Shown here: positions 1-10,686 of the stretch, one piece after another | Numbering within the stretch: the stretch's first letter is position 1 | Layout: each line of letters starts with the position of its first letter | Source: Dimorphilus gyrociliatus | Lineage: Eukaryota > Annelida > Polychaeta > Dinophilidae | DNA length: 64,000 bases | Assembly (NCBI GenBank): GCA_904063045.1 | Contig: CAJFCJ010000015.1 | Coordinates: 992,001 to 1,056,000 of the forward strand | Reading direction: 5' to 3' | Made by a program: the position numbers and the translations under genes | The notes under the pieces: model-generated | The model's input: the letters and a program-made list of their open reading frames with translations, nothing else | What the model was told of the DNA's origin: nothing | The model's database searches: none

Positions 1-28
1 ACATGTTCTTGAATTTTTGAATACTTAC

Positions 29-467
29 ACACACTAGCTACGAAGGGTACGGAAGTTAAGTCAAAAACAGGAAATGTTTTCAATAGCAATCCATAGCAAG
101 CATTACAAGCAATACCACAAATTATTAGAGGCATAGGCAAATCTTCGGTCAAGAGAAAGAGAAGTTGAATGCCTGTTACAATCTGTAGAGTATAGAAAAA
201 TCAAGCAAAAATTTTAAATTTTCTTATAAATTACTTACAATTAAAGTATATTTTATAATTTTTCCAGATATGACACAATACTCCTCAACTAATTCCGCCA
301 GATAATACAAACCACAAGCTGAACAAAAAAAATTATATTGAGCGATAATAAATAGTTCGGTGTATTTAAGTCAGAATATACCAATCTAATATCATACCTA
401 TTGACAATGTAAAAAAGCATATTTGGATGAACAGGGAAACCCAACTTAATAAATACAGTAACCACAT
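29..467 (-). CDS. TEX261: TEX261 / SVP26-family membrane protein (3' part beyond window)
   Basis: Three minus-strand exons were assembled by eye: 398..467, 239..318 and 29..182, with GT-AG junctions and frame kept through all of them. The protein starts MWLLYLLSWVSLFIQ and continues with the family hallmark GLYYLAELVEEY, then hydrophobic segments containing LPMPLIICGIACNACYGLLL and KTFPVF. TEX261 is a small multi-pass protein of the early secretory pathway; its yeast relative Svp26 is a COPII cargo adaptor. The match covers the N-terminal half of the usual ~195 residues, and the remaining exons run off the left edge (a donor follows at 23..28). The start ATG (465..467) matches the family's N-terminus. 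It is arranged head to head with the O-GlcNAcase gene. Confidence 0.9.
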
Positions 468-613
468 AATAAAGAAATATTTTACTAAACTAATAAGTTC
501 AACAACTCGGAGTAGAGAAAACTGGTTACAGAGTCAAGGAGAGAGTGTTTCGAAAGATTGCAGCAAGTTATTAACAAATTAATTCAAATTTCTACATAAG
601 GAAAATTTTTGAA
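468..613. promoter_or_regulatory. Shared divergent promoter gap, TEX261 / OGA
   Basis: Only 146 bp separate the start codons of two divergently transcribed genes, so 5' UTRs and core promoter elements of both must lie here or overlap. No TATA box or other motif stands out. A TTATTAACAAATTAATT stretch is AT-rich like the rest of the intergenic DNA. The promoter role is inferred from gene arrangement. Confidence 0.55.
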
Positions 614-3600
614 ATGTCTTTTCTCTGTGGAGTATGTGAAGGTAATATATTGGATTAAGTTTATCAGCAGGAACATTATTTAATCTTATACAATCACCTA
701 CAATATTCAATAATCTGTGTGGTATCATTGTGTAGGCGAAATAATAATTGTTTACAATATAATTTAAGCATCAACTTCCCTCTTCTTGCAGTATTGCAGA
801 ATAAAAATTTATAGTTACTTGTCTTTAAATATATACAAATAAATAATACAGCATTCTAGCCATATTTTTATCGTTTCAAGACATATTTTTTGTTTTGAAA
901 GATAATTTAGTCAATTTATTGATTGCAGTCTTCGATCTCAGTTTGCTGCTAACGAAGTTGTATTTGTATTAAATTTAAAGGCCTTTTGTGTTTCAATGCT
1001 AATTTATTGATGCTCTGTTTTTTTTTTTAGAGAATTTTTTTTATATAATTATTAAATACAAACCATTTTCACATTTATAGGGTTTTATGGAAAACCATGG
1101 AGATCGGATCAAAGAAAATCTTTATTTGAACGGTAATGTATTGGAAAGCTAATCAAGTTTTTAGACTGTATAATTATAATATTTGATGTTTTTTTAGCAT
1201 GAACAAAATCGGACTTAATACTTATTTATACGCTCCAAAAGAAGATTTAAAGCATAGAGCTAATTGGAGGGAGTTATATACAACAGAAGAAAGCGGTTAG
1301 TTATATGGATTCTTCATTCTATTTCAATTAATAATAAAAACAAATGGTTTTTCTCTAATAGACGATTTAGCATCTTTAATCCAATATGCTCAGAAGAATA
1401 ATGTTAAATTTATATACGCTCTCTCTCCTGGATTAGACATCAGCTATAGTAATAATGAAGAATTAAACAAACTAAAAGCCAAACTACATCAAGTATGCTA
1501 TAAGAAATTTACATATTCTACTTGTTAATAAATAATTTTACCTCAAATACAGGTTTCTAAATTAGGATGTACAGCATTCGCATTATTATTTGATGATATA
1601 GAAACAAAGATGTTCCCTGAAGATGAAAATGAATTTGGAACTTTCGCCAAAGCCCAATGTCACATTACAAATGCAGCATATAGCGATCTTAAGGAATGCG
1701 ATCTGTTCATGTTCTGTCCAACAGGTAATTTTTACTTTTTTTAATGTAATATCTTAGAATTTACATTGTTAATTGTTTTTACAGAATATTGCAGTACACG
1801 AGCTGATCCTGATGTGAAGAGCTCATTATATTTACAAACTATAGGTTCAAATTTAAACAACGATATTCTTATTTTATGGACCGGGCCTAAAGTTGTATCC
1901 AAGTATATTACTGTGGATAACATAATAGAGGTGAGATAAATGTAAACAAATATGTTAGCAAAATGTTTTTATCATTATCATTTAGCTACAAGAACAAATT
2001 AAACGGAAACCAATAATTTGGGACAATATTCACGCAAATGATTACGATCAAACAAGAATATATCTTGGACCTTATAGAGGAAGAGAGTCTGGTATTAAGG
2101 AATTCGTAGCAGTAAGTTAAGCATAATGCCATTTTTAATCTATATTTTCTAGTATTGATGTTTTTAATAAATACTAAAAATTGTACATATCATTGAATGA
2201 TTAAAGGGAATTCTAAGTAATCCGAATTGTGAGTTTGAAGTCAATTTTATACCTCTTCATACCTTGGCCCAATGGTGTGATCCGCTATCTTTACCCTTAA
2301 TGGACGACAGCTTTAAAGGTAATTGAATTTTCTTTTTATTGAAAACATACTATCTAATTTACGTATTTACGCTTATTTACGCGAAATCAATGAATTATTA
2401 CAGAACAAGAGCCGGCGAAGAGCTCTGAAACTGTTGACTATCATCCAGATGTAGCTTTAAAAAGAGCGATTAAAGCGTGGGTTCCATATATATATACATC
2501 AGTTGGAACGGAAGGTATAACACCAGCATCATTCGATAATACCGATTTTGAGCAACATAAAAAGAAATTAAAAAAGAGACTCTCGGATGATTTAATTAAC
2601 GAAGACGATCTGTTATTACTAGCCGAACTTTTCTATTTGCCTGAAGAGTATGGTTCAGTTGGTATTCATTTGTTAACCGAAGCTAGCTGGTTATTAAATA
2701 ACGCTGATTCAGTAAATGAACAAGAATCAAATTCTCGCGAAATATCAACTAAAAAACCAATAGTAAGGATAATTATTCAATTAAATAAGCTAAATTCTTC
2801 TTTATATATAATTATAATATACAATTAATTCAGTGTCCGGAAGGTAGGAGCTGGCATAGAAGGGCGTTAGATTTCCATGATAAACACGCGGAGGTAAAAT
2901 GAATTTCCTACTACAAATAATTAATTTATATTTTATCTTAATAATTCGCTTATTCCTTTTATTTTCGTTTAATAATTACAACTAGATTTGCGACATGATG
3001 GATAAATTATTGAAAATACCGAATAGAGCTTTTTTGTACGAAATCTATAATTATGTTTCTGATTTACGAAATGTTCTCAGTATGATTAATTCTTATGTAA
3101 CTTGGCACGGTAAATAGCTTGTACATAATTAGTAATTTATATATTAATTTTATAATATATATATCTTGTATATGTGCGTTTATACAAAAGGATTAGGGAG
3201 GAAAACTCGAGAACCTTTTAGCAGAGATGAACCTGAACCGTGGGTAAAGCACGGAGGATTACAAGGTGAATTTCGACGACTACTTAATGTTGAAGGAAAA
3301 TACGATTTGTTTCCTAGGAAATCTTCAGTACCAAAAGTATTTACCGTAAGAAACTTTCTAAAATCTGATAAGGTATTAAAAGAGTTGAATATAAATCAAT
3401 TAAGCCGTTACGTAATTAAATAACCTATTTGTTTTAATAGGAAAAATTATACAAGTTCTTTGAAAGCGACAAGGAACTGTTTCCAAACTTTCCTAATATG
3501 CTTGCCGATCACGTAGTTGGCGTTCATATCGAATTAGAACCTTCTTTATGTTTCATTCTAGAAGATGATTTCACCAATATCATCAGCTTCGCTCTAGCAA

Positions 3601-4085
3601 CTATAAATATTAAGGATTTTATGAAAAAAGCCGAAGAAAGCTATATTGTAGAATTAAAAAAGAAGTACAACCTACAATTATTCCCTGAGGAGCAACTTAC
3701 TGAAATGGAAAGGGTATTTATTATAAGTGTATATTTAAATAGATATCTCTATTTATATATTTACTATTGCATTATACTTTAGTCAACTATCGAGAGATTG
3801 AATAATCGTGGGAAAGTTCACGATGGTCTCTGCGACAAATATCCTGGATTTTTGCATTTCATTACCAATTCACACCATTTGGCCGATAAAGAATCGTGTG
3901 TAGGAATGCAGAAATTACTCTTAACCGTCAAAAATTATCTAAAACAAAATGGTGTACAAGGAGTTCACTGCTGTTTGGATTCAAGTCAATCTAAAATCAA
4001 AGATATCTATTATAAAATAGGTTTTATAGATTTTATGAAGAAGAAAGAAGAGAGCAAAAGCGATATTTTAATCTTAAAATTGTAG
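614..4085 (+). CDS. OGA: Protein O-GlcNAcase (OGA), complete, 14 exons
   Basis: Removes O-linked GlcNAc from Ser/Thr of nuclear and cytosolic proteins (GH84). Exons: 614..641, 1081..1132, 1198..1295, 1362..1492, 1553..1724, 1785..1930, 1986..2111, 2207..2318, 2404..2762, 2834..2893, 2986..3109, 3191..3372, 3441..3713, 3783..4085; they sum to 721 codons plus stop. The start [10 protein letters not shown] joins exon 2 to make the GFYGKPW motif. Landmarks: [10 protein letters not shown], the catalytic Asp pair in FALLFDDI (codons 1592..1597), [36 protein letters not shown]. The C-terminal part has the stalk ([24 protein letters not shown]) and a GNAT-like domain that is thought not to be a working acetyltransferase in animal OGA. 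Compared with the ~916-residue human protein it lacks most of the long disordered linker between the catalytic and stalk domains. Confidence 0.97.
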
Positions 4086-4409
4086 ATAAAGGAGAATATC
4101 TTCTTCCTCTTTATCTTTTTTCTTCTTTTGCATTTGACACTATAGAAGTGATTTAAAAAAAAAGTCTATTTTCCTTAAAACAAATGAATATTTTTGTTTA
4201 AAAAACATAAAAGCTGAAAAAACATAAAAATAAAAAAAGAAGAAGAAAGGAATGGAATAAATTGCTTAATTAATAAATGTTAGGAGCTTTAAAGTTTATT
4301 TTCTATTGAATTCCAAATAAAAAGTCTTTAACTTGTTTTGTTGATGTGTTTCCATGTTACACGCGCAGTTACGAACTCGTATTTTTGTTTGTTGCCGTAA
4401 CGCCTATAT
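4086..4409. promoter_or_regulatory. Overlapping convergent 3' ends of OGA and tetraspanin
   Basis: The gap between the OGA stop and the tetraspanin stop carries plus-strand AATAAA signals at 4256..4261 and 4316..4321 and a minus-strand AATAAA (TTTATT on the + strand) at 4295..4300. If these are used, the two transcripts overlap at their 3' ends. The rest is A/T-rich with nothing coding visible. Confidence 0.5.
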
Positions 4410-5503
4410 CTAAATGGGAGTAATCCTTAGAAGTCTTAAAGCAGATATTATGCAGAGTATAAGGGCAGCTACATTAAATGTACAAGAGCCTAAAGTATAC
4501 TGTATATGACTTTGTATTCGATTTCTTATAGCTTTAAAGCAAGATGTTGTATAAGTGACTTCTGGATCTCCATCTATCATACATTTTCTCCAATTATAGA
4601 CGGCTTTTATGCCTAAAGATCTTGAATTCCTCTCAAACGGGTAACTAATTCCGTTAGACGATACACAACAACTCGGTGGATATCTAGGCCTAAAATCTAT
4701 ACCGGGATCTATAGTATTGCTGGACCATTCACTATGTTGGAAAGAGTTAGGATCAGTAGAATAGTCGTTTATAGATTGCCTAACTCCGCAACACTTTAAC
4801 TAAAATGATTAAAACTATATTTTATATAGAATTTTATGAATTTATTTACATGAAATTGAGCTGTATCCCATGCAACTGACACTAGATTATCATCCAACTG
4901 CAATTCGCCATTGCGTAATAATGGTTTAGATTTATAATATTCTGCAAGATGAATATGCAAGCCTTCGTTAAGTCTTTCGGTATTTTGCGTATGGAATTTT
5001 GATGCTAGAACTATAGCGGAACTTTGCATCATGAAAACGATGTTTATGAGTAGGATATAAACTTCTAAGATAGTTCCAATGTTCCAGAGAGCGCCAAAAA
5101 AGCCGAAAACTATTAGAAATAACTTTAATATTGTGCCTACTATAACCAAGATGTTGGCAATTGCTAATGAAGAATACTCGTCGAAATTAGCTGATTGATT
5201 AACTACGGAGAAAACTTTAATAATGGGATCGTATCTTATTGTTGATAGGCTAAACGAAGATAAAAATAAAGTTATTAATCCAATAACGAAACTGATAACT
5301 TGGATTATAAGAAAGAGAAGATGCTGTTTCGATAAGACGATTTTTTTCTGAAGTTTATTTTCATCCGATATAGGTTTATCTTCAGCCTCCTCTTCATTCA
5401 ATCTTTCTTTCAATTGTATTTCTTTATCCGCTATATCTTCTTGAGTAGGTGGAGGAGGAGGGGGAAGGGGAAGATCTAAAGTAGAATCTGGGAGATTTAT
5501 CAT
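4410..5503 (-). CDS. Tetraspanin family membrane protein
   Basis: Two minus-strand exons, 4850..5503 and 4410..4799, join in frame to give 347 residues. The N-terminal cytoplasmic part is unusually long for a tetraspanin and carries a polyproline run and a Glu/Asp/Lys-rich stretch. Three hydrophobic helices follow (LLFLIIQVISFVIGLITLF; ANILVIVGTILKLFLIVFGF; LEVYILLINIVFMM), then a large extracellular loop with the diagnostic CCG motif right after the intron (KCCGVRQ), a PPSCC motif and further Cys (KCMIDG, TSCFK), and a fourth helix near the C-terminus (FNVAALILCIISAL). These features define a tetraspanin, a membrane organiser that laterally partners receptors and integrins. The reading frame stays open upstream to an ATG at 5626, so the start could be there, or the 5' part may be intronic with an acceptor near 5547. 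I chose the Met at 5503 because the sequence above it looks non-coding. Subfamily not assigned. Confidence 0.82.
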
Positions 5504-5753
5504 TATTCCCAATAATTCAAATATTTGAATAAGATTATTATGACTAAAATAAAAAATCCATTTATTTCTTTGCTCTGCTTTCTTTTTTCTACTATTGAAG
5601 TTCTTTCCTACTATATTCAATATCAATGTAGAGTTAGGCCTACTAGTTCAATAGTGAAATTCACTGATGCATAAAGGGTAGGTAGTGGAGTATTATTAAA
5701 GTCTGAATCTAGATGATTTGAAAGAAATTGTTTTTTTTGAGCATTTATTAACA

Positions 5754-8144
5754 ATGAAATGTTTACTATTGTTAGTAATTTATCAGTTTTTATCCATTAA
5801 TTGCACGGATATTTTTACATCATTAACACATTTAAAAGATATAATTGAGAATGAAGAAATTCTTTTAAAAACTGTTAGTGACTACGTGACATCGGAAGAG
5901 GATAAAATAAATAACTTAGAAAGGTTAAAGATAATTATTTTCTCTTAAAAATATCGAATTTATTGTTTTATAAATAATAGATTCGTTGAATTATCTAAAG
6001 AAGAACCAATAAAGAAATCTCTGTTATCTAATAAAACAGTTGATGAATATCTATCTCATCCTTTAAACGCTTACTATTTGATAAAGAAATATGCTTTAAA
6101 TTTGGAAAGATTAGCTCAAGTGGGAAATTACAATAAATCTCTTGTTGGTATGTTAATGGAATTTATAGTATTATTTATCTTATTATCAGTTAAATCGTTT
6201 TCTAAATATGAATTTTTTTTAAACAGCAAACTTTCCAGACGAAACAGATATTGCAGGAGCTGCAGCAGGTATTATCCGACTACAAAGAACTTATCAACTA
6301 TCTACAAACGACCTTGCTAATGGAAATATTAAAGGGTTTGTATACAAGGTAGTTTAGTTTTGATATTTTACACATTGATTTTTTATGTTTGTTTTTTAGT
6401 TTCAAAGCTGATCCGTTAAACTCTGACGATTGTTATAGATTGGGTGAATCGTCTAAGGAAAATTCAGAATTAGGTTTAGCTGTTCAATGGTTTAATAAAA
6501 GTATTGAGAAACTGCACGATGGGAGTAATAATAGACGTATAGAAGATATTGTTAGTCTCGTTGTGGATATGTTCCTACTGGTCAGTTTATTAAGTAATAA
6601 TTGTAATAGTTATAATAATAATTCATTTATTTAAAGATGGGTAATGGAAAAAAAGCTTTAGATATTTATAGTTTTGCTATAAAGACGGGTATGTACTTTC
6701 TTTTTATAAGCTAATAGATATAAACGTATATTCATTTTAGCTAAGAGTGATGAATCAAAGGAATTTTTTCAAGCTGAGCTTGATGACTATAATGAATTAT
6801 ATAAGGAAATTGATGTAGAAGAAAATAGTTCTATTCACGATGAATATTCATGGAGAAAGACAGAACCCGAGTGGAAAGTTAAATACGAAGAAATGTGTAG
6901 AGGACAATTTAAGCAAGTATGCATATATTTAATATATAAATACTTTTAGTATAAAGAGTTATTACAACATTCCAAAAGAACAGCAAATATGCGAAACATT
7001 TAAGATGCCGATACGTTAAAAGTTCAACATGTCCTTACGAAATTTTTAAGCAAGAAATCCTTAGCTTCAGTCCATTTATATCTATGTTTCACGATATAAT
7101 ATCAGATAAGGAGGGCGAACTACTTAAGGAATTGGCAAAACCAACAGTAAGTAGAATATATTATGTTAAAAGAGAGTGTTAATGAATAAACTTAAATGAA
7201 CTCTGTTAAATAGTTGGAGAGAGCTCAAGTTGGTGTAGCTTCAAAACCAGAATTAACAACTCAGAGGATTGGAAAAGTGTAGTTATTTCATTTATTATAT
7301 TAGTATTTTGAATAATATATTTATCATATTAATCCGAATTTACTTAAATATAGAGGATGGGTTTGGGATAATTACGATGGTATAGGTGTTACAAAGTTAT
7401 CAAATAGAGTTGCAAGGGCAACAGGCTTGAGTACAACTTTTAGACATATCATGACAGATGCAGAACCGTTTCAAGTTGTTAATTACGGCGTAGGCGGACA
7501 ATACGAGCCTCATACAGATTTTTACCTGGTGAAAATTAATTTATTAATTAATTAATACATTGATGATTTAATTAAATTATTAATCTTTTATTCTATTTCC
7601 ATTCGAAACAAAATAGCAAAGATCCGATTTAAATACAGTTCCCGAATTTTTACTGAATACTGGTGACCGTATAGCTACCTGGATGTTCTATTTGAGTACT
7701 ATACATGCTGGTGGGGCAACAGTATTTCCAGACGTTGAGGTTGCTGTACCACCGATTAAGGTATTAATGAAAAAGTAAATTTTTTGAATGCTAAAAACTA
7801 AATAATTTTACAAGAATGCGGCGGCATTTTGGTATAATTTTGAGGAAGGGGGTGATATGGATATGAGGACAAGTCATGCTGGATGTCCTATTTTATTGGG
7901 ACAAAAATGGGGTAATCTAAATATTTTATTCGATAATCAATGATTATAATAATATAATTTAATTTCTTTTGAAATAGTTGCTAACAAATGGATACGAGAA
8001 TTTGGACAATTCTTTACTAGACGTTGCCCAATAAGTGAATTTTTTGCCAATGAAGATAAATACTTATTGAGCTTGGGCTATAGTAAAAGGGAGATCGAAG
8101 AGATAAATTTTTATAGCGAAAGACCACCGCAACCAGATCAATGA
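5754..8144 (+). CDS. P4HA: Prolyl 4-hydroxylase alpha subunit, complete, 12 exons
   Basis: ER-lumen collagen prolyl 4-hydroxylase, an Fe(II)/2-oxoglutarate dioxygenase acting with PDI. Exons: 5754..5923, 5981..6147, 6227..6335, 6400..6580, 6637..6688, 6741..6916, 6979..7146, 7214..7278, 7354..7528, 7617..7760, 7815..7911, 7978..8144, giving 556 residues (human P4HA1 has 534). The N-terminus MKCLLLLVIYQFLSINC is a signal peptide. An N-terminal dimerisation region and TPR-like peptide-substrate region (DCYRLGESS, WFNKSIEKL) follow. The catalytic domain shows NYGVGGQYEPHTDF with the iron-binding His-x-Asp (codons 7511..7513 and 7517..7519), AGGATVFPDV, the distal iron His in SHAGCP (7874..7876) and the 2-oxoglutarate Lys in GQKW (7905..7907). 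All catalytic residues are present. The Met at 5754 is preferred over an in-frame ATG at 5718 because it begins the signal peptide. Confidence 0.97.
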
Positions 8145-8186
8145 TAGGTTTCCATATTGATAAAATACACATTATGCTATATATTG

Positions 8187-8192
8187 AATAAA
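8187..8192 (+). terminator. Polyadenylation signal AATAAA of P4HA
   Basis: Canonical AATAAA lies 43 bp past the P4HA stop codon. Position and sequence fit a very short 3' UTR typical of this window. Confidence 0.6.
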
Positions 8193-8344
8193 AATCCATT
8201 AATAGCTTTTGCATTGATTCATCTTGAAAGCTATAAATGAAACAATTTACATGTCCTTGATCTATTTTAGAAGACATACAAAAGATTTGAATAGAAATTA
8301 TGAGTGCTAATAATGTAGCGGAACTATCAAGCTCTCTTTCTCTT

Positions 8345-8373
8345 CCTCTCTCTCTCTCTCTCTCTCGCTCTCG
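8345..8373. repeat. (CT)n microsatellite
   Basis: Run of CT dinucleotides in the P4HA/GPCR1 gap; on the minus strand it creates a spurious Arg-Glu open frame. Confidence 0.85.
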
Positions 8374-8623
8374 CCGTGTATGAGCTACCATTTATATATA
8401 CCCATTATATTCTACTTCTTTGTAACGATATTGTACGTACTACCCTGGAAAATTTTTTTTACATGTATTTTGAGAAGGGAACATTTAATAAATAAAAAAT
8501 GGACGACCTATAATCATAAATGCACTTTTTAAAAGTATGAGCAAGGTTAAAGATACATTTCTATTTCACATATAAAACTTTCATATGACTTTTGAAACAA
8601 ATAGCAGAAACATACAAAAATGA

Positions 8624-9673
8624 TCAAGTTTGGGATATTTCGCTTGGATATATCCTTGATCTTCTCCTCGTAAAATTGTATATTAAATCAGTGATACTAC
8701 TTCTGCTCCTTTCTGAACGATTCGGAGTAAATTGTGGATCGTAACCAGAGAATGTTGTCATACTTGAAGAGCGTGAGTCGATTTCTTGGCAGTCGCACGA
8801 TTTAATAAATTTTCTATACAATTTCCCAAAAGCTGGTCGAAAGTCTGAAGTTTTAAAAGCGAATATCCATGGATTAACGGCACTGCATATCAAAGATAAT
8901 ACTGATAATAGCATGGACATGTTATTAGAGATTGGTCCAATCTCTGTAACTTGTAAAATATCAATAATTCTAAATGGACACCAAAAAAAGATATATACAG
9001 ATAAAAGGATTGTTAATGCTTTAATACATTTCCTATTTCTAGAACGTTGACGGGCTTCAAGTGGTCCTAAAACAGCTGATTCTACGGCTTCTATAGCTCT
9101 TAACTGAACGGTAACAATTTTCCATATTCGAAAATATACTACAATAAGTACGATAACTGGAGGAATAAATAGAAGATTAAGCGAAATTACAAGGAGAAGG
9201 TCGTTTTCTTTACAGTTATTAGTTAATTTTGAGTAAATGAAAGGCAAAAAAGATAAAGTAATGGCATAAATCCAACAGAAAATAGTTACAATTATAACAC
9301 GAAAAGTTGAAACTACTTGACTGTACGTTAAAGGTGATTTTATAGCCGTATAACGGTCGAAGGCAACTGCCGCAACATTCGTTATACTCAACCCACAAAT
9401 AATTCTGGAAATTGTCAAGGCCAGAGAACAAAGTTTATTCATTTCTTCGTCATTTTCTTTTAGGTAGAATATAAGGGCGACTGGTGCGATTAATCCTATA
9501 CACATATCCGTTACTGCTAACGAAACTATTGAATAATTACTTGTAGTTCGAATCTTGTGAAAGTATGCCATTGAAATTAATACTAAAGAATTCGAGAAGA
9601 ATAATAACATTAATAATAGACCACCGATAGCAACTAAAAAGGAAGAAGCAGAGAACCAAGATGATGATGCCAT
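8624..9673 (-). CDS. Class A (rhodopsin-type) GPCR, intronless, orphan
   Basis: A 349-residue seven-helix receptor in one exon. TM1 contains NSLVLI, TM2 SLAVTDMCIG with the conserved Asp, and TM3 ends in FDRY. An extracellular Cys precedes TM3 (NKLCSLA) and another is in loop 2 (NNCKEND), the usual disulphide. TM6 has FFWCPF and TM7 has NPWIF where NPxxY is expected. A Ser/Arg-rich cytoplasmic tail with two Cys (KSCDCQE) after helix 8 offers palmitoylation and phosphorylation sites. The overall look is of the amine/adenosine/melanocortin-like part of class A, but the ligand cannot be told. The minus strand reads ttaccag just before TTTACAATGG, so a 5' UTR splice or trans-splice acceptor six bases above the ATG is possible. 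Confidence 0.9.
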   Translation of the reverse strand: MASSSWFSASSFLVAIGGLLLMLLFFSNSLVLISMAYFHKIRTTSNYSIVSLAVTDMCIGLIAPVALIFYLKENDEEMNKLCSLALTISRIICGLSITNVAAVAFDRYTAIKSPLTYSQVVSTFRVIIVTIFCWIYAITLSFLPFIYSKLTNNCKENDLLLVISLNLLFIPPVIVLIVVYFRIWKIVTVQLRAIEAVESAVLGPLEARQRSRNRKCIKALTILLSVYIFFWCPFRIIDILQVTEIGPISNNMSMLLSVLSLICSAVNPWIFAFKTSDFRPAFGKLYRKFIKSCDCQEIDSRSSSMTTFSGYDPQFTPNRSERSRSSITDLIYNFTRRRSRIYPSEISQT

Positions 9674-10294
9674 TGTAAACTGGTAAATATATATTTTATT
9701 TTCAATATTTCGATATATTCATTCCATAGATTTCAATCTATTAAAAAAGTTAAAACATGTATTTTACATAAAATTAGGAAAGAAATAAGAAATTAAATAT
9801 AATGTATAAAGCAAAAAACAAAAATTATCACATAATTAATAGACCTGGACTACAACGAAGCGACGAGTGACAGTTGAATTATGAAAGAAAAACTATTCTT
9901 CCGAGTACGCCTTTGATGAAGCGCCTCCAGTCTCCTACGTTATTATTGATCTGAGATGTAATATATATTCAATAAAGCCGACTCTCAATGCAATTAACAA
10001 GATTTTTATTGTATAGAATCCTAGAAATTTTCTTTTTTCGGTTTAGAAAAGATAATTAAATATGGTATACAGTTGAAAGGAAAAAGACCAGGGGAAATAG
10101 ATAGGGAGGAAGAAAGGAGAGAGTGAAGAAATAGAATGAATAGCAATAACTTATGTAGTGACGCCGTTTCTATATAATAATATAATTGTATTTAATACTT
10201 AAACTGTATTGTATATATATATATATATTATATAACTTATTAATGAGCATTTCTGAAATTAATAAAGGTTAGATTCATTGTTTTATCATAAATG
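9674..10294. other. Intergenic: 5' flank of GPCR1, 3' flank of giant gene
   Basis: About 620 bp, AT-rich, with an (AT)n tract near 10206..10227. It must hold the GPCR1 promoter and the 3' UTR of the giant repeat gene. A minus-strand AATAAA lies near 10003..10008. No coding sequence recognised. Confidence 0.5.
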
Positions 10295-10686
10295 TTATGT
10301 CACTGAATAAAGTGGACTTCCATCTTTTAAACTTACACTTTTTGTTGCCGACATTTTTATATCTGGAAGATGAATAGCCTCTCCTTCAGGCTTATTGGCT
10401 TTATATACTGGATTAATAAAGTCATTACTAACTGACAAACTACTATCTTCAGTAAAATCTTGTGTACTATTTCTAATTGGAGTTGTTCCGTCACTTCGGC
10501 TATAATTCTTCAAGTTCTGCCATTTTCTATTCAGATTCTCACCAACTTCTGGTTTAAAGCGAATTATTGCTAAAATTATAATTACAATAAGGACTAAGCA
10601 GATGATAACTCCAATTGCTATAGCTGCTTTTGAACCACTTGATAAACCTTTTCTATTAGTTGGCTGTACCTGATCTATCGGCTTCG
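10295..10686 (-). other. Last exon of giant gene: transmembrane helix and cytoplasmic tail
   Basis: The exon opens with a short Ser/Gly-rich juxtamembrane stretch, then a ~23-residue hydrophobic helix (AAIAIGVIICLVLIVIIILA) followed by IIRFKPEV, whose positive charges mark the cytoplasmic side. The tail contains several Ser/Thr-Pro and acidic motifs, NPVY (a possible PTB-type or endocytic NPxY signal) and ends in LYSVT, which could act as a PDZ-binding C-terminus. The stop is TAA at 10295..10297. Confidence 0.8.

Larger units (their letters stand above)
8145..8623. other. Gap between convergent genes P4HA and GPCR1
   Basis: Holds the P4HA 3' UTR, a pyrimidine (CT)n microsatellite at about 8345..8373 and, presumably, the 3' UTR of the minus-strand GPCR. 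No gene is visible. An open frame here is produced by the CT repeat, which reads as Arg-Glu on the other strand. Confidence 0.6.

Noticed and set aside
8017-8391. 124-residue open frame rich in Arg-Glu
   Set aside because: Produced by the CT microsatellite and antisense to the last P4HA exon; no independent support.
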